Shown here piece after piece: positions 13,425 through 21,044 of a stretch of DNA of 22,374 nt. Made by a program: the position numbers and the translations under genes. Positions within the stretch are counted from its first letter, which is position 1; each line of letters opens with the position of its first letter. A model generated the notes under the pieces. It saw only the letters and a list, made by a program, of their open reading frames with translations, was not told where the DNA came from and made no database searches. Location of the stretch: contig JBAXFU010000053.1 of assembly GCA_037139735.1 (NCBI GenBank), positions 1-22,374 of the forward strand, written 5' to 3'. The DNA comes from UBA2402 sp037139735 (lineage in GTDB: Bacteria > Planctomycetota > Phycisphaerae > Phycisphaerales > UBA1924).

Positions 13425-14015
13425 ATGGGCCATTCGATGCGCTTCGTGCGCGACAACCCCGGGCCGGGCGGCGTGCCGCCCCGACGGTCGGCGCTGCGTC
13501 TGGCGGAGCCGGACGAGGCGATGCCGCCTGCCGCGGAGGCAGCCGCGGAGGTGGTGGCGGTGCGCCGAGCCGTGGCGCTCGAGAACCGTCTCGCCGGCGA
13601 TCTGGGCGACACGACGCCCTACGAGGAACTCGCCAAACGCACCATCGACTCCATCCAAGGAGGGCGTGCGGCGGTGCTGCCTCCAGAGGTTCGGCGGCGA
13701 CTGGTCGCGGGCGCGGTGAGGTCCGGGATGCGGCCGTTCGAGGCGCACCTGGTGCTGGCGGCGGTGCAGGATGCCGCCCGGCACGGCGAGGTGCGGCCCA
13801 CCGGGCGGGGCGAAGGGTTCGAGGCGGCGAGCCGGAGCGAACGCCTGGCGCAGCGCTTGATGCTCGTGGCGGTGCTGGTCGTGGTGCTGGCGTCGGCGAT
13901 CTTCGTCGGGCTGGTCGCGTGGATCATGTCGGGGCCGACCACGCTCGAGCGGGCCGGGGTCGAGCCGTTTGCGCCGTCCCATGGTGCATCGAGTGGCGAA
14001 CCGGCCGCGAAGTGA
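13425..14015 (+). CDS. Hypothetical protein with a C-terminal membrane segment
   Basis: I do not recognise a family. The 196-aa product has an Arg/Pro/Ala-rich start and a region predicted to be helical at about 45-125, which includes YEELAKRTIDSIQGG and PPEVRRRLVAGAVRSGMRPFEAHLVLAAVQ. A single strongly hydrophobic segment at about 145-168 is followed by a short 28-residue tail. There is no signal peptide, so the likely topology is an N-terminal cytoplasmic domain with a membrane anchor near the C-terminus. The start is either ATG 13425 or ATG 13437; neither has a strong ribosome-binding site. It lies 87 nt after the EF-G-like gene and 46 nt before the peroxiredoxin gene, on the same strand. 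Nothing in the sequence ties it functionally to either. Confidence 0.65.
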   Translation: MGHSMRFVRDNPGPGGVPPRRSALRLAEPDEAMPPAAEAAAEVVAVRRAVALENRLAGDLGDTTPYEELAKRTIDSIQGGRAAVLPPEVRRRLVAGAVRSGMRPFEAHLVLAAVQDAARHGEVRPTGRGEGFEAASRSERLAQRLMLVAVLVVVLASAIFVGLVAWIMSGPTTLERAGVEPFAPSHGASSGEPAAK

Positions 14016-14061
14016 GCATGTCCGCGACAGGTCGTCGCATCCTCGCTTCGGAGCCACATCC

Positions 14062-14757
14062 ATGCCCACGCTCGAGATCGGCCGATCCATTCCCGACATC
14101 ACCCTGCAGGATTCCAAGGGGGCCCCGCGTCGCCTGAAGGACCTCGTGCGTTCGTGGCTGGTCGTGTACTTCTACCCCAAGGACATGACTCCGGGGTGCA
14201 CCACGGAGGCGTGCGACTTCACGGATCGTGCCGCGAAGTTCGACGCGCTGGACGTCGCGGTGGTGGGCGTGAGCCCCGACAGCGTCAAGAGCCATGCGGC
14301 CTTCATCGCCAAGGAGAAACTCGGGGTCGAACTGCTGGCCGATCCGCCCGCGTCGGGCGGCACGCCGCCGGGTGCGGCAGCCTTCGGCGTGTGGGGGACC
14401 AAGTCGATGTACGGGCGGACCTATCAGGGCGTCATTCGCTCGACGTTCCTGATCGGTCGCGACGGCAAGGTCGCGAAGGTGTGGGAGAACGTGAAGGTGC
14501 CCGGGCACGCCGCGGACGTGCTCGCGGCGGTGGAGGAACTTTCGGGCGGTGCCGACCGGGCCAAGCCGGCTCCATCGAAGCCCAAGCCCGAGGCCAAGTC
14601 AAAATCCAAGGCCAAAGCCAAGTCCAAGGCCAAGCCCGCTCGCTCGACGCGGGCGGCGGTCGTCGCGTCGGCCAAGGGCCCCAGAGCCATGAAGAAAGTC
14701 ACGAAGGCGACCAAGACCGCCTCCACGCCGGCCAAGAAGGTGCGGGCTCGCGGCTGA
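14062..14757 (+). CDS. bcp: PrxQ/Bcp-type peroxiredoxin with a lysine-rich tail
   Basis: It reduces hydrogen peroxide and organic hydroperoxides using a cysteine thiol. Residues 1-160 form the thioredoxin-like peroxiredoxin domain, with the motif FYPKDMTPGCTTEACDF. C46 is the peroxidatic cysteine, and C51, five residues later, is the resolving cysteine typical of the PrxQ/Bcp class; R126 (IRSTFLI) is the conserved arginine. Family members are about 150-160 aa. This one is 231 aa because residues 161-231 form a tail of Lys, Ala, Ser and Pro in KAK/SKAK-like repeats resembling histone H1 tails. The ATG at 14062 follows CGGAG at 14049-14053. The frame is open upstream to 13969, inside the previous gene, without homology. 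Confidence 0.92.
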   Translation: MPTLEIGRSIPDITLQDSKGAPRRLKDLVRSWLVVYFYPKDMTPGCTTEACDFTDRAAKFDALDVAVVGVSPDSVKSHAAFIAKEKLGVELLADPPASGGTPPGAAAFGVWGTKSMYGRTYQGVIRSTFLIGRDGKVAKVWENVKVPGHAADVLAAVEELSGGADRAKPAPSKPKPEAKSKSKAKAKSKAKPARSTRAAVVASAKGPRAMKKVTKATKTASTPAKKVRARG

Positions 14758-14764
14758 CGCTCAC

Positions 14765-14770
14765 TATCCT
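14765..14770 (+). promoter_or_regulatory. Possible -10 box of a leaderless nucleosidase transcript
   Basis: TATCCT at 14765-14770 ends 6 nt before the GTG start at 14777, the distance expected if transcription starts at the start codon. The same hexamer serves as the -10 of the tRNA-Asp promoter at the right end of the window. No matching -35 box is obvious. Confidence 0.4.
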
Positions 14771-14776
14771 CGCGAC

Positions 14777-15553
14777 GTGACGTCACCTGCACATCCCGAC
14801 CAACGCGGACCGATCGGCATCATGGGCGCGATGCCCGAGGAGATCGACGCGCTGCTCGCGACCCTCGATCGGCGAGGCGTCCGCGAGCGGGCGGGGCGGA
14901 TGTTCCATGTCGGCCGCTTGCACGGTCGCGAGGTGGTCATCGTCTTTTCGCGGTGGGGCAAGGTCGCGTCCGCCTCGACGGCGACGGAACTCATCCTCGA
15001 GCACGATGTCGGCTCCGTGATCTTCTTCGGCATCGCCGGGGGGCTCGACGGCGTGTCGCGGGGCGACGTCGTGGTGGCGACGGGCCTCGTGCAGCACGAC
15101 CTTGACGCGTCGCCCTTCTTCCCGCCGCTGCACGTGCCGATGCTGGGCCTCGCCGAACTGCCGGTCGATGAGGGCATGTCCAGATCGCTGGCGGCGGCGG
15201 CGGAGCGGTTCACGGTCGATCGGCTTCAGGCCGACGCGCCCAGGCACCTTTTGGATCAAGCCGCGTTGGGCGAACCCCGCGTGAGGCGAGGCCTGATCGC
15301 CAGCGGGGATCAGGTCATCTTCAGCCGCCGCTCCCGCGACATGGTGCGTGCCCGAGTCCCCGAGGCGTTGTGCGTCGAGATGGAGGGCGCGTCGGTGGCC
15401 CAAGTGTGCCACGAGCATGGGGTGCCCTTCGCGTGCGTGCGGACCATCTCGGATGTGGCGGACGATCAGGGTGGCGAGCACGTCAAGCCGTTTCTTCACG
15501 GACTGGCGGGCGTGTACACCAGGGGAATCGTGGCGGCGTGGATGGGCGGGTGA
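14777..15553 (+). CDS. mtnN: 5'-methylthioadenosine/S-adenosylhomocysteine nucleosidase
   Basis: It hydrolyses methylthioadenosine and S-adenosylhomocysteine to adenine and the thioribose sugar, removing by-products of SAM use. The 258-aa product has the family landmarks: IGIMGAMPEEIDAL at the start with the catalytic glutamate at E22, FFGIAGGL (glycine-rich loop), RGDVVVATGLVQHDLD, GLIASGDQVI, VEMEGASVAQVCHEHGVPF (E201 and E203) and RTISDVADDQ, with the catalytic aspartate at D226. The N-terminus depends on the start: GTG 14777 adds 15 residues before the methionine at 14822, which is where most family members begin. GTG is supported by a -10-like box placed for a leaderless mRNA. It is 19 nt after the peroxiredoxin gene. 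Another nucleosidase of the PNP/UDP superfamily cannot be wholly excluded. Confidence 0.9.
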   Translation: MTSPAHPDQRGPIGIMGAMPEEIDALLATLDRRGVRERAGRMFHVGRLHGREVVIVFSRWGKVASASTATELILEHDVGSVIFFGIAGGLDGVSRGDVVVATGLVQHDLDASPFFPPLHVPMLGLAELPVDEGMSRSLAAAAERFTVDRLQADAPRHLLDQAALGEPRVRRGLIASGDQVIFSRRSRDMVRARVPEALCVEMEGASVAQVCHEHGVPFACVRTISDVADDQGGEHVKPFLHGLAGVYTRGIVAAWMGG

Positions 15554-15664
15554 GGGGGTTGTCCGGGACCGCCGGCCAAGTCGGACCGCGGCTGCTTCAT
15601 CCAAAGTCCCGGAGCGGGCGAAGAATGCGACGACCCCGTCCACGCGCCCTTGCCCCCTCTTGCC

Positions 15665-16759
15665 ATGAGTCATTCGACGAATCAGTCCGCCGATCAGGTG
15701 AATGCTCGCTTTGCCGCGGACATGCTCCGCGTGAGGATGGCGGAACTGGCCGAGATGGCGGCGGGGGCCTTGATGCAAGCGCACCCCGGATTGGCGTCCC
15801 GGTATCGGCCCGACCCTTTGGCGAAGTGGAAGGAGCACTTCTGCGGTCGCCTGATGGACCTGGCGGCGGCGATGAGCGTCGCCGCCCCGAGCGTGTTCGC
15901 GACGCAGGTGGCGTGGGCCGCCGCGGCCTTCCGGGCCAGGGGCGTGCCGCTTGAGGATCTGGCCGCGAGCCTGAAGGTGCTGCGAGGCACGCTGGAGCGG
16001 GAGGTTCCGGATGTCGACGTCTCGTTGATCGATCGGTGCTTCTCCGGCGCCGAACGCGCGTTGTCGTCGGCCGACGTGACGCCCCCGACGTGCCTGTCGG
16101 TGGAGACGGCGCATGGACGCCTGGCGGCCGAATACCTGTTGGCGATTCTGGAGGGGGATCGGCGTGCGGCCAGCCGCGTGGTGATGGACGCGGTCGCGTC
16201 GGGCGGGGTCTCGATCCGCGACGCGTACAACCACATCCTGCTTCCCGTGCAGCGGGAAGTGGGTCGGATGTGGCACATCAATGAACTGTCGGTGGCGGAG
16301 GAGCACTTCGCGACGGCGACGACGCGGTCGGTCATGGCGCAGTTGTGCGCGTTGGCCAAGGCTCGCGAGCCCGTGGGGCTCACGCTGATCGTCGCGGCGG
16401 CCGAGGGCAACACCCACGACCTGGGCGTTCGCGTGGTGGCCGACTTCTTCGAACTCGCCGGATGGCGGGTGATCGAGCTTGGTGCGGACGTTCCGGCGAT
16501 CGATCTGGTGCGGGCGGTGGTCGATTACGGCGCGGACGCGGTGGCCATCTCGGGGGCGATGCCCTCGCAGATCAGCACCATCGAGGACTCCATCTCGATG
16601 CTGCGACGCGATCTTGATCCGTGCCCGGTGATCATCGTGGGCGGCCCGGCCTTCGGCGGGTGCCCGGAGTCGGCCGCGAGGATCGGCGCCGACGGGCACG
16701 CCCCATCGGCCGAAGCGGCGATCGAACTCGCCCACGCGTTGGTCGCCAAGCGGCTCTGA
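15665..16759 (+). CDS. Cobalamin-binding protein with CarH-like W-x9-EH motif
   Basis: The 364-aa product has three parts. Residues about 14-135 form an Ala/Leu-rich, mainly helical domain I cannot assign. Residues about 145-235 match the four-helix cap that precedes B12 domains, with VQREVGRMWHINELSVAEEHFATA. This contains W203 and E213-H214 spaced as W-x9-EH, the motif of CarH/LitR photoreceptors. Residues about 238-364 are the Rossmann B12-binding domain: EGNTHDLG with H251 as the likely lower cobalt ligand, LAGWRVIELGADVP, AISGAMPSQ, IIVGGPAF and GADGHAPSA. The usual D-x-H-x-x-G is here N-T-H-D-L-G. There is no MerR helix-turn-helix, kinase or methyltransferase domain, so a sensor or carrier role is inferred. 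The ATG at 15665 lacks a Shine-Dalgarno sequence. Confidence 0.88.
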   Translation: MSHSTNQSADQVNARFAADMLRVRMAELAEMAAGALMQAHPGLASRYRPDPLAKWKEHFCGRLMDLAAAMSVAAPSVFATQVAWAAAAFRARGVPLEDLAASLKVLRGTLEREVPDVDVSLIDRCFSGAERALSSADVTPPTCLSVETAHGRLAAEYLLAILEGDRRAASRVVMDAVASGGVSIRDAYNHILLPVQREVGRMWHINELSVAEEHFATATTRSVMAQLCALAKAREPVGLTLIVAAAEGNTHDLGVRVVADFFELAGWRVIELGADVPAIDLVRAVVDYGADAVAISGAMPSQISTIEDSISMLRRDLDPCPVIIVGGPAFGGCPESAARIGADGHAPSAEAAIELAHALVAKRL

Positions 16760-16831
16760 TCGTGCGAGCCGACGGATAGGTATGTGTACGGTCGTGGCGG
16801 ATAACGCCGGTCCGTCGCGAGGGGCGGCGCA

Positions 16832-16837
16832 TAGACT
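16832..16837 (+). promoter_or_regulatory. Possible -10 box for accD-lnt-lipoprotein operon
   Basis: TAGACT at 16832-16837 lies in the 180-nt gap before accD and would start a transcript near 16844, giving a leader of about 95 nt. There is no good -35 box, so this is weak. Confidence 0.2.
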
Positions 16838-16939
16838 CATGCCGAAGGCTCGGGCGAGCTTGAGGTCCCCTGACCGTGGGGTCATGGTGACCGGCGACGG
16901 ATGGATCCGGCGGGCACGCCCCTAGACGGCAGGTGACGA

Positions 16940-17794
16940 ATGGCGCGACGAGCAAGCGAGACCCCCACAAGGACGTGGAACGAGGTTCGGCCGCAGCGAC
17001 GGTCGGCGATCCCCGAGGGATTGTGGCTGCGTTGCCAGGCCTGCGGCAAGATGGTCTACCGTCGCCACCTCGAGGCGAACCTGAACGTCTGCCCCGAGTG
17101 CGACTTCCACCACCGCATCAGCGCGGCCGAGCGGATCGGCCAGCTCGCCGACCCCGATTCGTTCCAGGAGATGTTCGGGAACCTTTCGGCGGCGGATCCT
17201 CTCCAGTTCAAGGATCTCAAGGCCTATTCCGACCGCCTGCTCGCCGAGCAGATCAAGACGGGCGCGAAGGACGCGATCAAGGCCGGGCGGATGTTCATCA
17301 AGGGCCGCGAGGCGATGGTGTGCTGCCTCGACCTTACCTTCATGATGGGCTCGATGGGCAGCGTGGTGGGCGAGACCATCACGCGGGCGATCGAGGAGGC
17401 CACCCGCACGGGATTGCCCCTCGTCATCGTGAGCTGCTCGGGCGGCGCCCGCATGCAGGAGTCGGGCCTCTCGCTGATGCAGATGGCCAAGACCAGCGCC
17501 GCGCTCGCTCGCTACGACCAGGCCGGCGGGCTGTTCATCTCGGTGTTGACCGACCCGACCACCGGCGGCGTGACGGCGTCGTTCGCGATGCTCGGCGACG
17601 TGATCTTCGCCGAGCCCAACGCCCTCATCGGCTTCGCGGGTCCCCGCGTGATTCAGCAGACGATCCGCCAGGAGTTGCCCGAGGGCTTCCAGCGGTCGGA
17701 GTTCCTCCGCAAGAGCGGGCTGGTTGATCGCGTCATCCACCGGTCCCAGCTCCGCAACGAGATCGCGAGGATCATCGACTACTCCGGCAAGTGA
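16940..17794 (+). CDS. accD: Acetyl-CoA carboxylase carboxyltransferase subunit beta
   Basis: AccD, with AccA, transfers carboxyl from biotin to acetyl-CoA to make malonyl-CoA for fatty-acid synthesis. The 284-aa product has the N-terminal zinc ribbon C32-x2-C35...C51-x2-C54 (RCQACGKMVY, VCPECDFHHR). The carboxyltransferase core follows, with FMMGSMGSVVGETITRAIEEA, SCSGGARMQESGLSLMQMAKTSAAL, the LTDPTTGGVTASFAMLGD signature, and FAGPRVIQQTIRQELPEGFQRSEFL. The length is normal for the family. The ATG at 16940 follows AGGTGA at 16930-16935. No accA, accB or accC gene is in the window, so the enzyme's partners are encoded elsewhere. The stop codon overlaps the lnt start (TGATG), implying translational coupling. 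Confidence 0.97.
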   Translation: MARRASETPTRTWNEVRPQRRSAIPEGLWLRCQACGKMVYRRHLEANLNVCPECDFHHRISAAERIGQLADPDSFQEMFGNLSAADPLQFKDLKAYSDRLLAEQIKTGAKDAIKAGRMFIKGREAMVCCLDLTFMMGSMGSVVGETITRAIEEATRTGLPLVIVSCSGGARMQESGLSLMQMAKTSAALARYDQAGGLFISVLTDPTTGGVTASFAMLGDVIFAEPNALIGFAGPRVIQQTIRQELPEGFQRSEFLRKSGLVDRVIHRSQLRNEIARIIDYSGK

Positions 17795-19584
17795 TGGCGG
17801 CCGGTGACGGCCGGATCGGGTCGCCCGGGACGCTCGACGTTGCATCGATGCCGAACGCTGTCGCTCAAGGCCCGCGAACGCATGCCGCGAGATCGCTCGT
17901 CGCGACGTGCCTGTCGCTTGGATTGTTCCATTCGCTGGTGATGTTCCTGGCCTTGGCGCCGGTGGGGTGGTGGCCGTGCGCGTTCCTCGCGCCGCTGGGG
18001 CCGTTCGTGGCGGCGATGCGTCTTGGGGCCGAGCCGTCGCGACGGGCGAGGGTGAAGGGCGTGCTCGCCGTGTGGGCCGGGTGCGTGCCTTTCTGGGCCT
18101 TCACCGAATGGTGGATCGTCGACGTGTCGGCAGCGGGGTATCCCTTCCTCGTGTTCATCGAGGCCTTCTGGCCGGCCTTCTTCGCGTGGCTTGCGGGCGC
18201 CGGCGTGGCGAGGTGGCCGCGGGTGCCGGCGTGGCTGCTCCTCGCGCCCGCGTGGGCGGGCGTCGAGTTCTTCCGCGGCGAGCTCTTCGCGAACGGGTAC
18301 GCGTGGGGGTTGGTGGCGTACCCGTTGATCGACGCCCCGGTGCTGGCGGCGGCGGCGACGGTGGGGGGCGTCTACCTCGTGTCGTTGCTCGCGTGCGTTC
18401 CGGCGGCGGCCGTGATCGACGCGAGGGTGGGACGACGGGCGTGGTCGATCGTCGGCGTGATGCTCTGGGTGGCGGCGACGGTGGCGGGCTGGGCATCGGC
18501 ATCGTCGACGAAGGGGACCGGCGTCACGGTGCGGATCGCGGCGATCCAGACGAACGTGCCGCAGAGCAACAAGCTGGCGTGGTCGATGGAGTCGGAACTG
18601 GCGGACTACGCGAAGTTCGAGGCGATGACGGAGGCGGCGGCGAAGGCCGGGCCCGACGTGATCGTGTGGCCCGAGACGATGATGCCCGGGGTCACGCTCG
18701 AGCCGGGCGCGCTCGAGGAGCTTCGGTCCAAGGGCGTCTTTCACGAAATTCGCGGGGCGGCGGGCCCTCGTCGCATCGATGCCGATCACTTCGCCGTGCA
18801 GGTGAAGGCGTTGTCGCGGCGAATCGGAACGTCGATGCTGGTGGGCGAGGATGCGCAGGAGGGGTTCCGCGTCGTGCCGGTCGACGAGGGGCTCGAGTTC
18901 CGGTACGACCGGCGATACAACAGCGTGTACCTCCTTCGCGGGGGCGAGACGAGCGACGTTCGCTACGACAAGGTGCGACTGACGCCCTTTGGCGAGACGA
19001 TGCCGTACATCTCCAGCGTTCCGTGGCTCGAGCGAGCCCTGCTGGACTTCGGCGCCAGGGGCATGCGGTTCGATCTCGACGCGGGCGAGAAGGAGACGGT
19101 CTTCGAGTTGGCGAGGACGGGCGGCGGCACGTTCCGCGCGGCGACGCCGATCTGTTTCGAGGTGACGGTCGCGCCGCACGTGCGACGGTTGGTGGCCGGG
19201 CATGACGGCACGCGACGGGCGGACGTGATCATCAACGTCACCAACGACGGATGGTTCGGCTCGTTCACGCCGGCAAGGTTGCAGCACCTGCAGATCGCGC
19301 GGTGGCGGTCGCTGGAACTCGCGACGCCGATGGTGCGTGCGGCCAACACCGGCATCTCGTGCGCCATCGACCGAGCCGGGAGGGTGCGGGAAGCCGGGCC
19401 GGTCGGTGCGCCATCCCCCGCCTTGACGGAGGGCGTGATGCCGGCGGTTGTTGAACTTCCGGGTGAACTGACGATGTATGCCAAGGTGGGCGACGTGGCC
19501 GGGTGGGCCGCGTTGGCGTGGTTGGCTCCCCTGATGTGGGCGGCCCTGCGTCGTCGCCCCGCGGCACGGGAGTTCAACGCATGA
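17794..19584 (+). CDS. lnt: Apolipoprotein N-acyltransferase
   Basis: Lnt adds the third acyl chain to the N-terminal cysteine of lipoproteins at the outer face of the cytoplasmic membrane. The 596-aa product has about six hydrophobic segments in the first 235 residues and a nitrilase-type domain after about 246. The catalytic triad is visible: E294 (VWPETMMP), K393 (RYDKVRLTPFGE) and C454 (TPICFE). NVTNDGWFG at 481-489 is a strong family signature. It is longer than the usual 500-520 aa because of loops between about 300 and 385. I chose ATG 17794, which overlaps the accD stop; ATG 17848 is an alternative that removes 18 non-conserved residues. Its last bases overlap the start of a lipoprotein gene (ATGA), so enzyme and a likely substrate are coupled. 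Confidence 0.93.
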   Translation: MAAGDGRIGSPGTLDVASMPNAVAQGPRTHAARSLVATCLSLGLFHSLVMFLALAPVGWWPCAFLAPLGPFVAAMRLGAEPSRRARVKGVLAVWAGCVPFWAFTEWWIVDVSAAGYPFLVFIEAFWPAFFAWLAGAGVARWPRVPAWLLLAPAWAGVEFFRGELFANGYAWGLVAYPLIDAPVLAAAATVGGVYLVSLLACVPAAAVIDARVGRRAWSIVGVMLWVAATVAGWASASSTKGTGVTVRIAAIQTNVPQSNKLAWSMESELADYAKFEAMTEAAAKAGPDVIVWPETMMPGVTLEPGALEELRSKGVFHEIRGAAGPRRIDADHFAVQVKALSRRIGTSMLVGEDAQEGFRVVPVDEGLEFRYDRRYNSVYLLRGGETSDVRYDKVRLTPFGETMPYISSVPWLERALLDFGARGMRFDLDAGEKETVFELARTGGGTFRAATPICFEVTVAPHVRRLVAGHDGTRRADVIINVTNDGWFGSFTPARLQHLQIARWRSLELATPMVRAANTGISCAIDRAGRVREAGPVGAPSPALTEGVMPAVVELPGELTMYAKVGDVAGWAALAWLAPLMWAALRRRPAAREFNA

Positions 19585-20678
19585 AGACGCACGGTGGCAT
19601 GAGGCGGGCAATCGGGTGCGCGGCGGTGGCGGCAACGCTTGCGATGGCGGGGTGCCAGCAGCCACCCCGTGCCAACAAGCAGGCGGCCGGTGCGACGGCC
19701 CCGGCGGCGATTCCCGGCGGGACCAGGAAGGCCGCCACGGCGATTCCCCCGACGCCTGTGGAGATCTCCACGCTTCGCGAGAAGGCCATCGGGATCGTCG
19801 AGGAGACCTCCAAGGCGGTTGATCCCGCCATTCGGGCCAACGCGGTGGGGGCGGCGTGGTACGCCCCCGTGCGGCTTCGCTCGATCATCGAGTCCGGACT
19901 GCAGGATCCCAATCCCGGCGTTCGGGCCGTGGCGGCCTCGGTGGTGGGGCATGCCAGACTCGCGGGGTTCACGCCTCAACTGCAGTCGCTGGCGAGCGAC
20001 AGCCAGGCGGTGGTCAAGGTCAGCGCGATCTACGGACTGGCGGCCAACGGCGTGCCGGTGGACCGCACGCCCTTGGCCGAGGTGCTGATGAACGATCCGT
20101 CGCCGTCGGCCAAGCGGCAGACGGTGGACGTGCTCGGGGCGTTGGGGGATTCCTCGGCGATCCCGCTGCTCAAGGCCGCGGCTCGGCAGAAGTTTCCGGA
20201 ACTGTCGCCGGCGCAGTCGCGACTGCTGCAGTTGCAGATCGCCGAGGCGCTGGTGAAACTGGGTGACGCGGCGCAGCGGCCGGTCATCAGGGCGGCGCTG
20301 TATCCCTCGCAACCCGACGAGCTGGAGGCCACGGTGCTGGCGGTTCAGAGCATCGCCGCCATCAAGGACAAGGAAGCGACCGCCCAGTTGGTGGCCATCG
20401 TCGAGTATCGGGACCGGGCCAAGCAGCAGTATCCGGCGGAGGTTCGGCTGGCGGTCGCCGCCGCGTTGGCGCAGTTGGGAATGCCCGAGGGGAGCTTCGT
20501 GGCGGACCAATACGTCCAAAACCCTGCCGCCCCGGTGCGGGCGCAGGCGGCGTTCGTCTACGGGCACACCAAGGGGAAGGGCAACGGCGCCCGGCTGTCG
20601 CAGCTGATGGGCGACCCCGACCAGCAGGTGCGGGTGGCGGCGGCGGGGGCGGTGCTAATGTCGCTGGCGAACCGCTGA
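19581..20678 (+). CDS. Predicted HEAT-repeat lipoprotein
   Basis: The 365-aa product has a short lipoprotein signal peptide: basic start (MKTHGGMRRA), hydrophobic stretch, and lipobox ending AMAGC with the lipid-bearing cysteine at 25. A Pro/Ala-rich linker runs to about 60. The rest consists of Ala/Leu-rich helix pairs like HEAT or PBS-lyase-type repeats, with typical units DPNPGVRAVAASVVGHARL (109-127), DSQAVVKVSAIYGLA (140-154), DPSPSAKRQTVDVLGALGD (172-190) and DPDQQVRVAAAGAVLMSLA (345-363). HEAT repeats are protein-interaction scaffolds; no enzyme motif is seen. The residue after the cysteine is Gln, so an outer-membrane or periplasm-facing location is plausible. The start overlaps the lnt stop by 4 nt. 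I do not recognise a named gene. Confidence 0.85.
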   Translation: MKTHGGMRRAIGCAAVAATLAMAGCQQPPRANKQAAGATAPAAIPGGTRKAATAIPPTPVEISTLREKAIGIVEETSKAVDPAIRANAVGAAWYAPVRLRSIIESGLQDPNPGVRAVAASVVGHARLAGFTPQLQSLASDSQAVVKVSAIYGLAANGVPVDRTPLAEVLMNDPSPSAKRQTVDVLGALGDSSAIPLLKAAARQKFPELSPAQSRLLQLQIAEALVKLGDAAQRPVIRAALYPSQPDELEATVLAVQSIAAIKDKEATAQLVAIVEYRDRAKQQYPAEVRLAVAAALAQLGMPEGSFVADQYVQNPAAPVRAQAAFVYGHTKGKGNGARLSQLMGDPDQQVRVAAAGAVLMSLANR

Positions 20679-21031
20679 ACGGTGGGGGTTGGGCGGGGGA
20701 GCCGCGCGACTGGCGACGGTGGGGAGGGCTGAAAAAACCATCCATGGCGGACGGTCCGGGCGGACGCTGGCTATGCTGTTGCCCTCCCGGGCCGGGTGGT
20801 ACCCTGCCTACGGGGGTCGTGCGGCCCCATTCCGGCGTCGGGGGTTGGTCGTTGCGGGGAATCCGCCGCGGCTTCTCCCGGTAGAATGAGACGCATGGGC
20901 CGGTGGATGGTGAGTGGAACAGGTCTGCCGGCTTGGATGGTTTGGATGGCTTGGGAAGTGGTTCGGGTCGTTCGTGGGTGGAAGTGGCGGCGATCGGATC
21001 TGTTGGCGTCGGTACCTAGCAGGAGTAGCAC
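20679..21031. other. 353-nt non-coding gap before the coiled-coil gene
   Basis: No established gene or clear terminator is seen. A six-A run lies at 20732-20737. TTGCCC (20779-20784) and TACCCT (20800-20805) are 15 nt apart and could be a weak promoter. TAGAAT at 20882-20887 is a -10-like box. A G/T-rich stretch at about 20900-20960 repeats TGGATGG several times. AGGAG at 21021-21025 is the ribosome-binding site of the next gene. Confidence 0.5.
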
Positions 21032-21044
21032 GTGCACGTTCTGA
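20895..21044 (+). CDS. Possible tryptophan-rich 49-aa small protein or leader peptide
   Basis: An ATG at 20895 stands 7 nt after TAGAAT (20882-20887), a spacing that fits a leaderless transcript. It opens a 49-codon frame with six tryptophans in its first 31 residues (W4, W14, W17, W20, W29, W31) and a basic middle. Its stop at 21042-21044 lies inside the next gene, 13 nt past that gene's GTG. It could be a coupled leader peptide or a chance frame through G-rich DNA. No homology can be claimed. Confidence 0.2.
   Translation: MGRWMVSGTGLPAWMVWMAWEVVRVVRGWKWRRSDLLASVPSRSSTCTF

Noticed and set aside
11250..14117. Open frame of 955 codons on the minus strand opposite the EF-G-like gene
   Set aside because: It mirrors the + strand genes, is rich in His/Arg/Asp as expected from the complement of GC-rich codons, and shows no recognisable domain.
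16839..16925. 28-codon frame before accD as a leader peptide
   Set aside because: Its ATG is only 1 nt after the -10-like box, which would place it upstream of the transcription start, and there is no ribosome-binding site.
17779..19665. Minus-strand frame of 628 codons opposite lnt
   Set aside because: lnt on the + strand has a complete catalytic triad; the minus frame has no motif.
20679..20760. The six-A run at 20732-20737 as a terminator of the lipoprotein gene on the minus side
   Set aside because: No stable hairpin adjoins it in the right orientation, and no minus-strand gene ends here.
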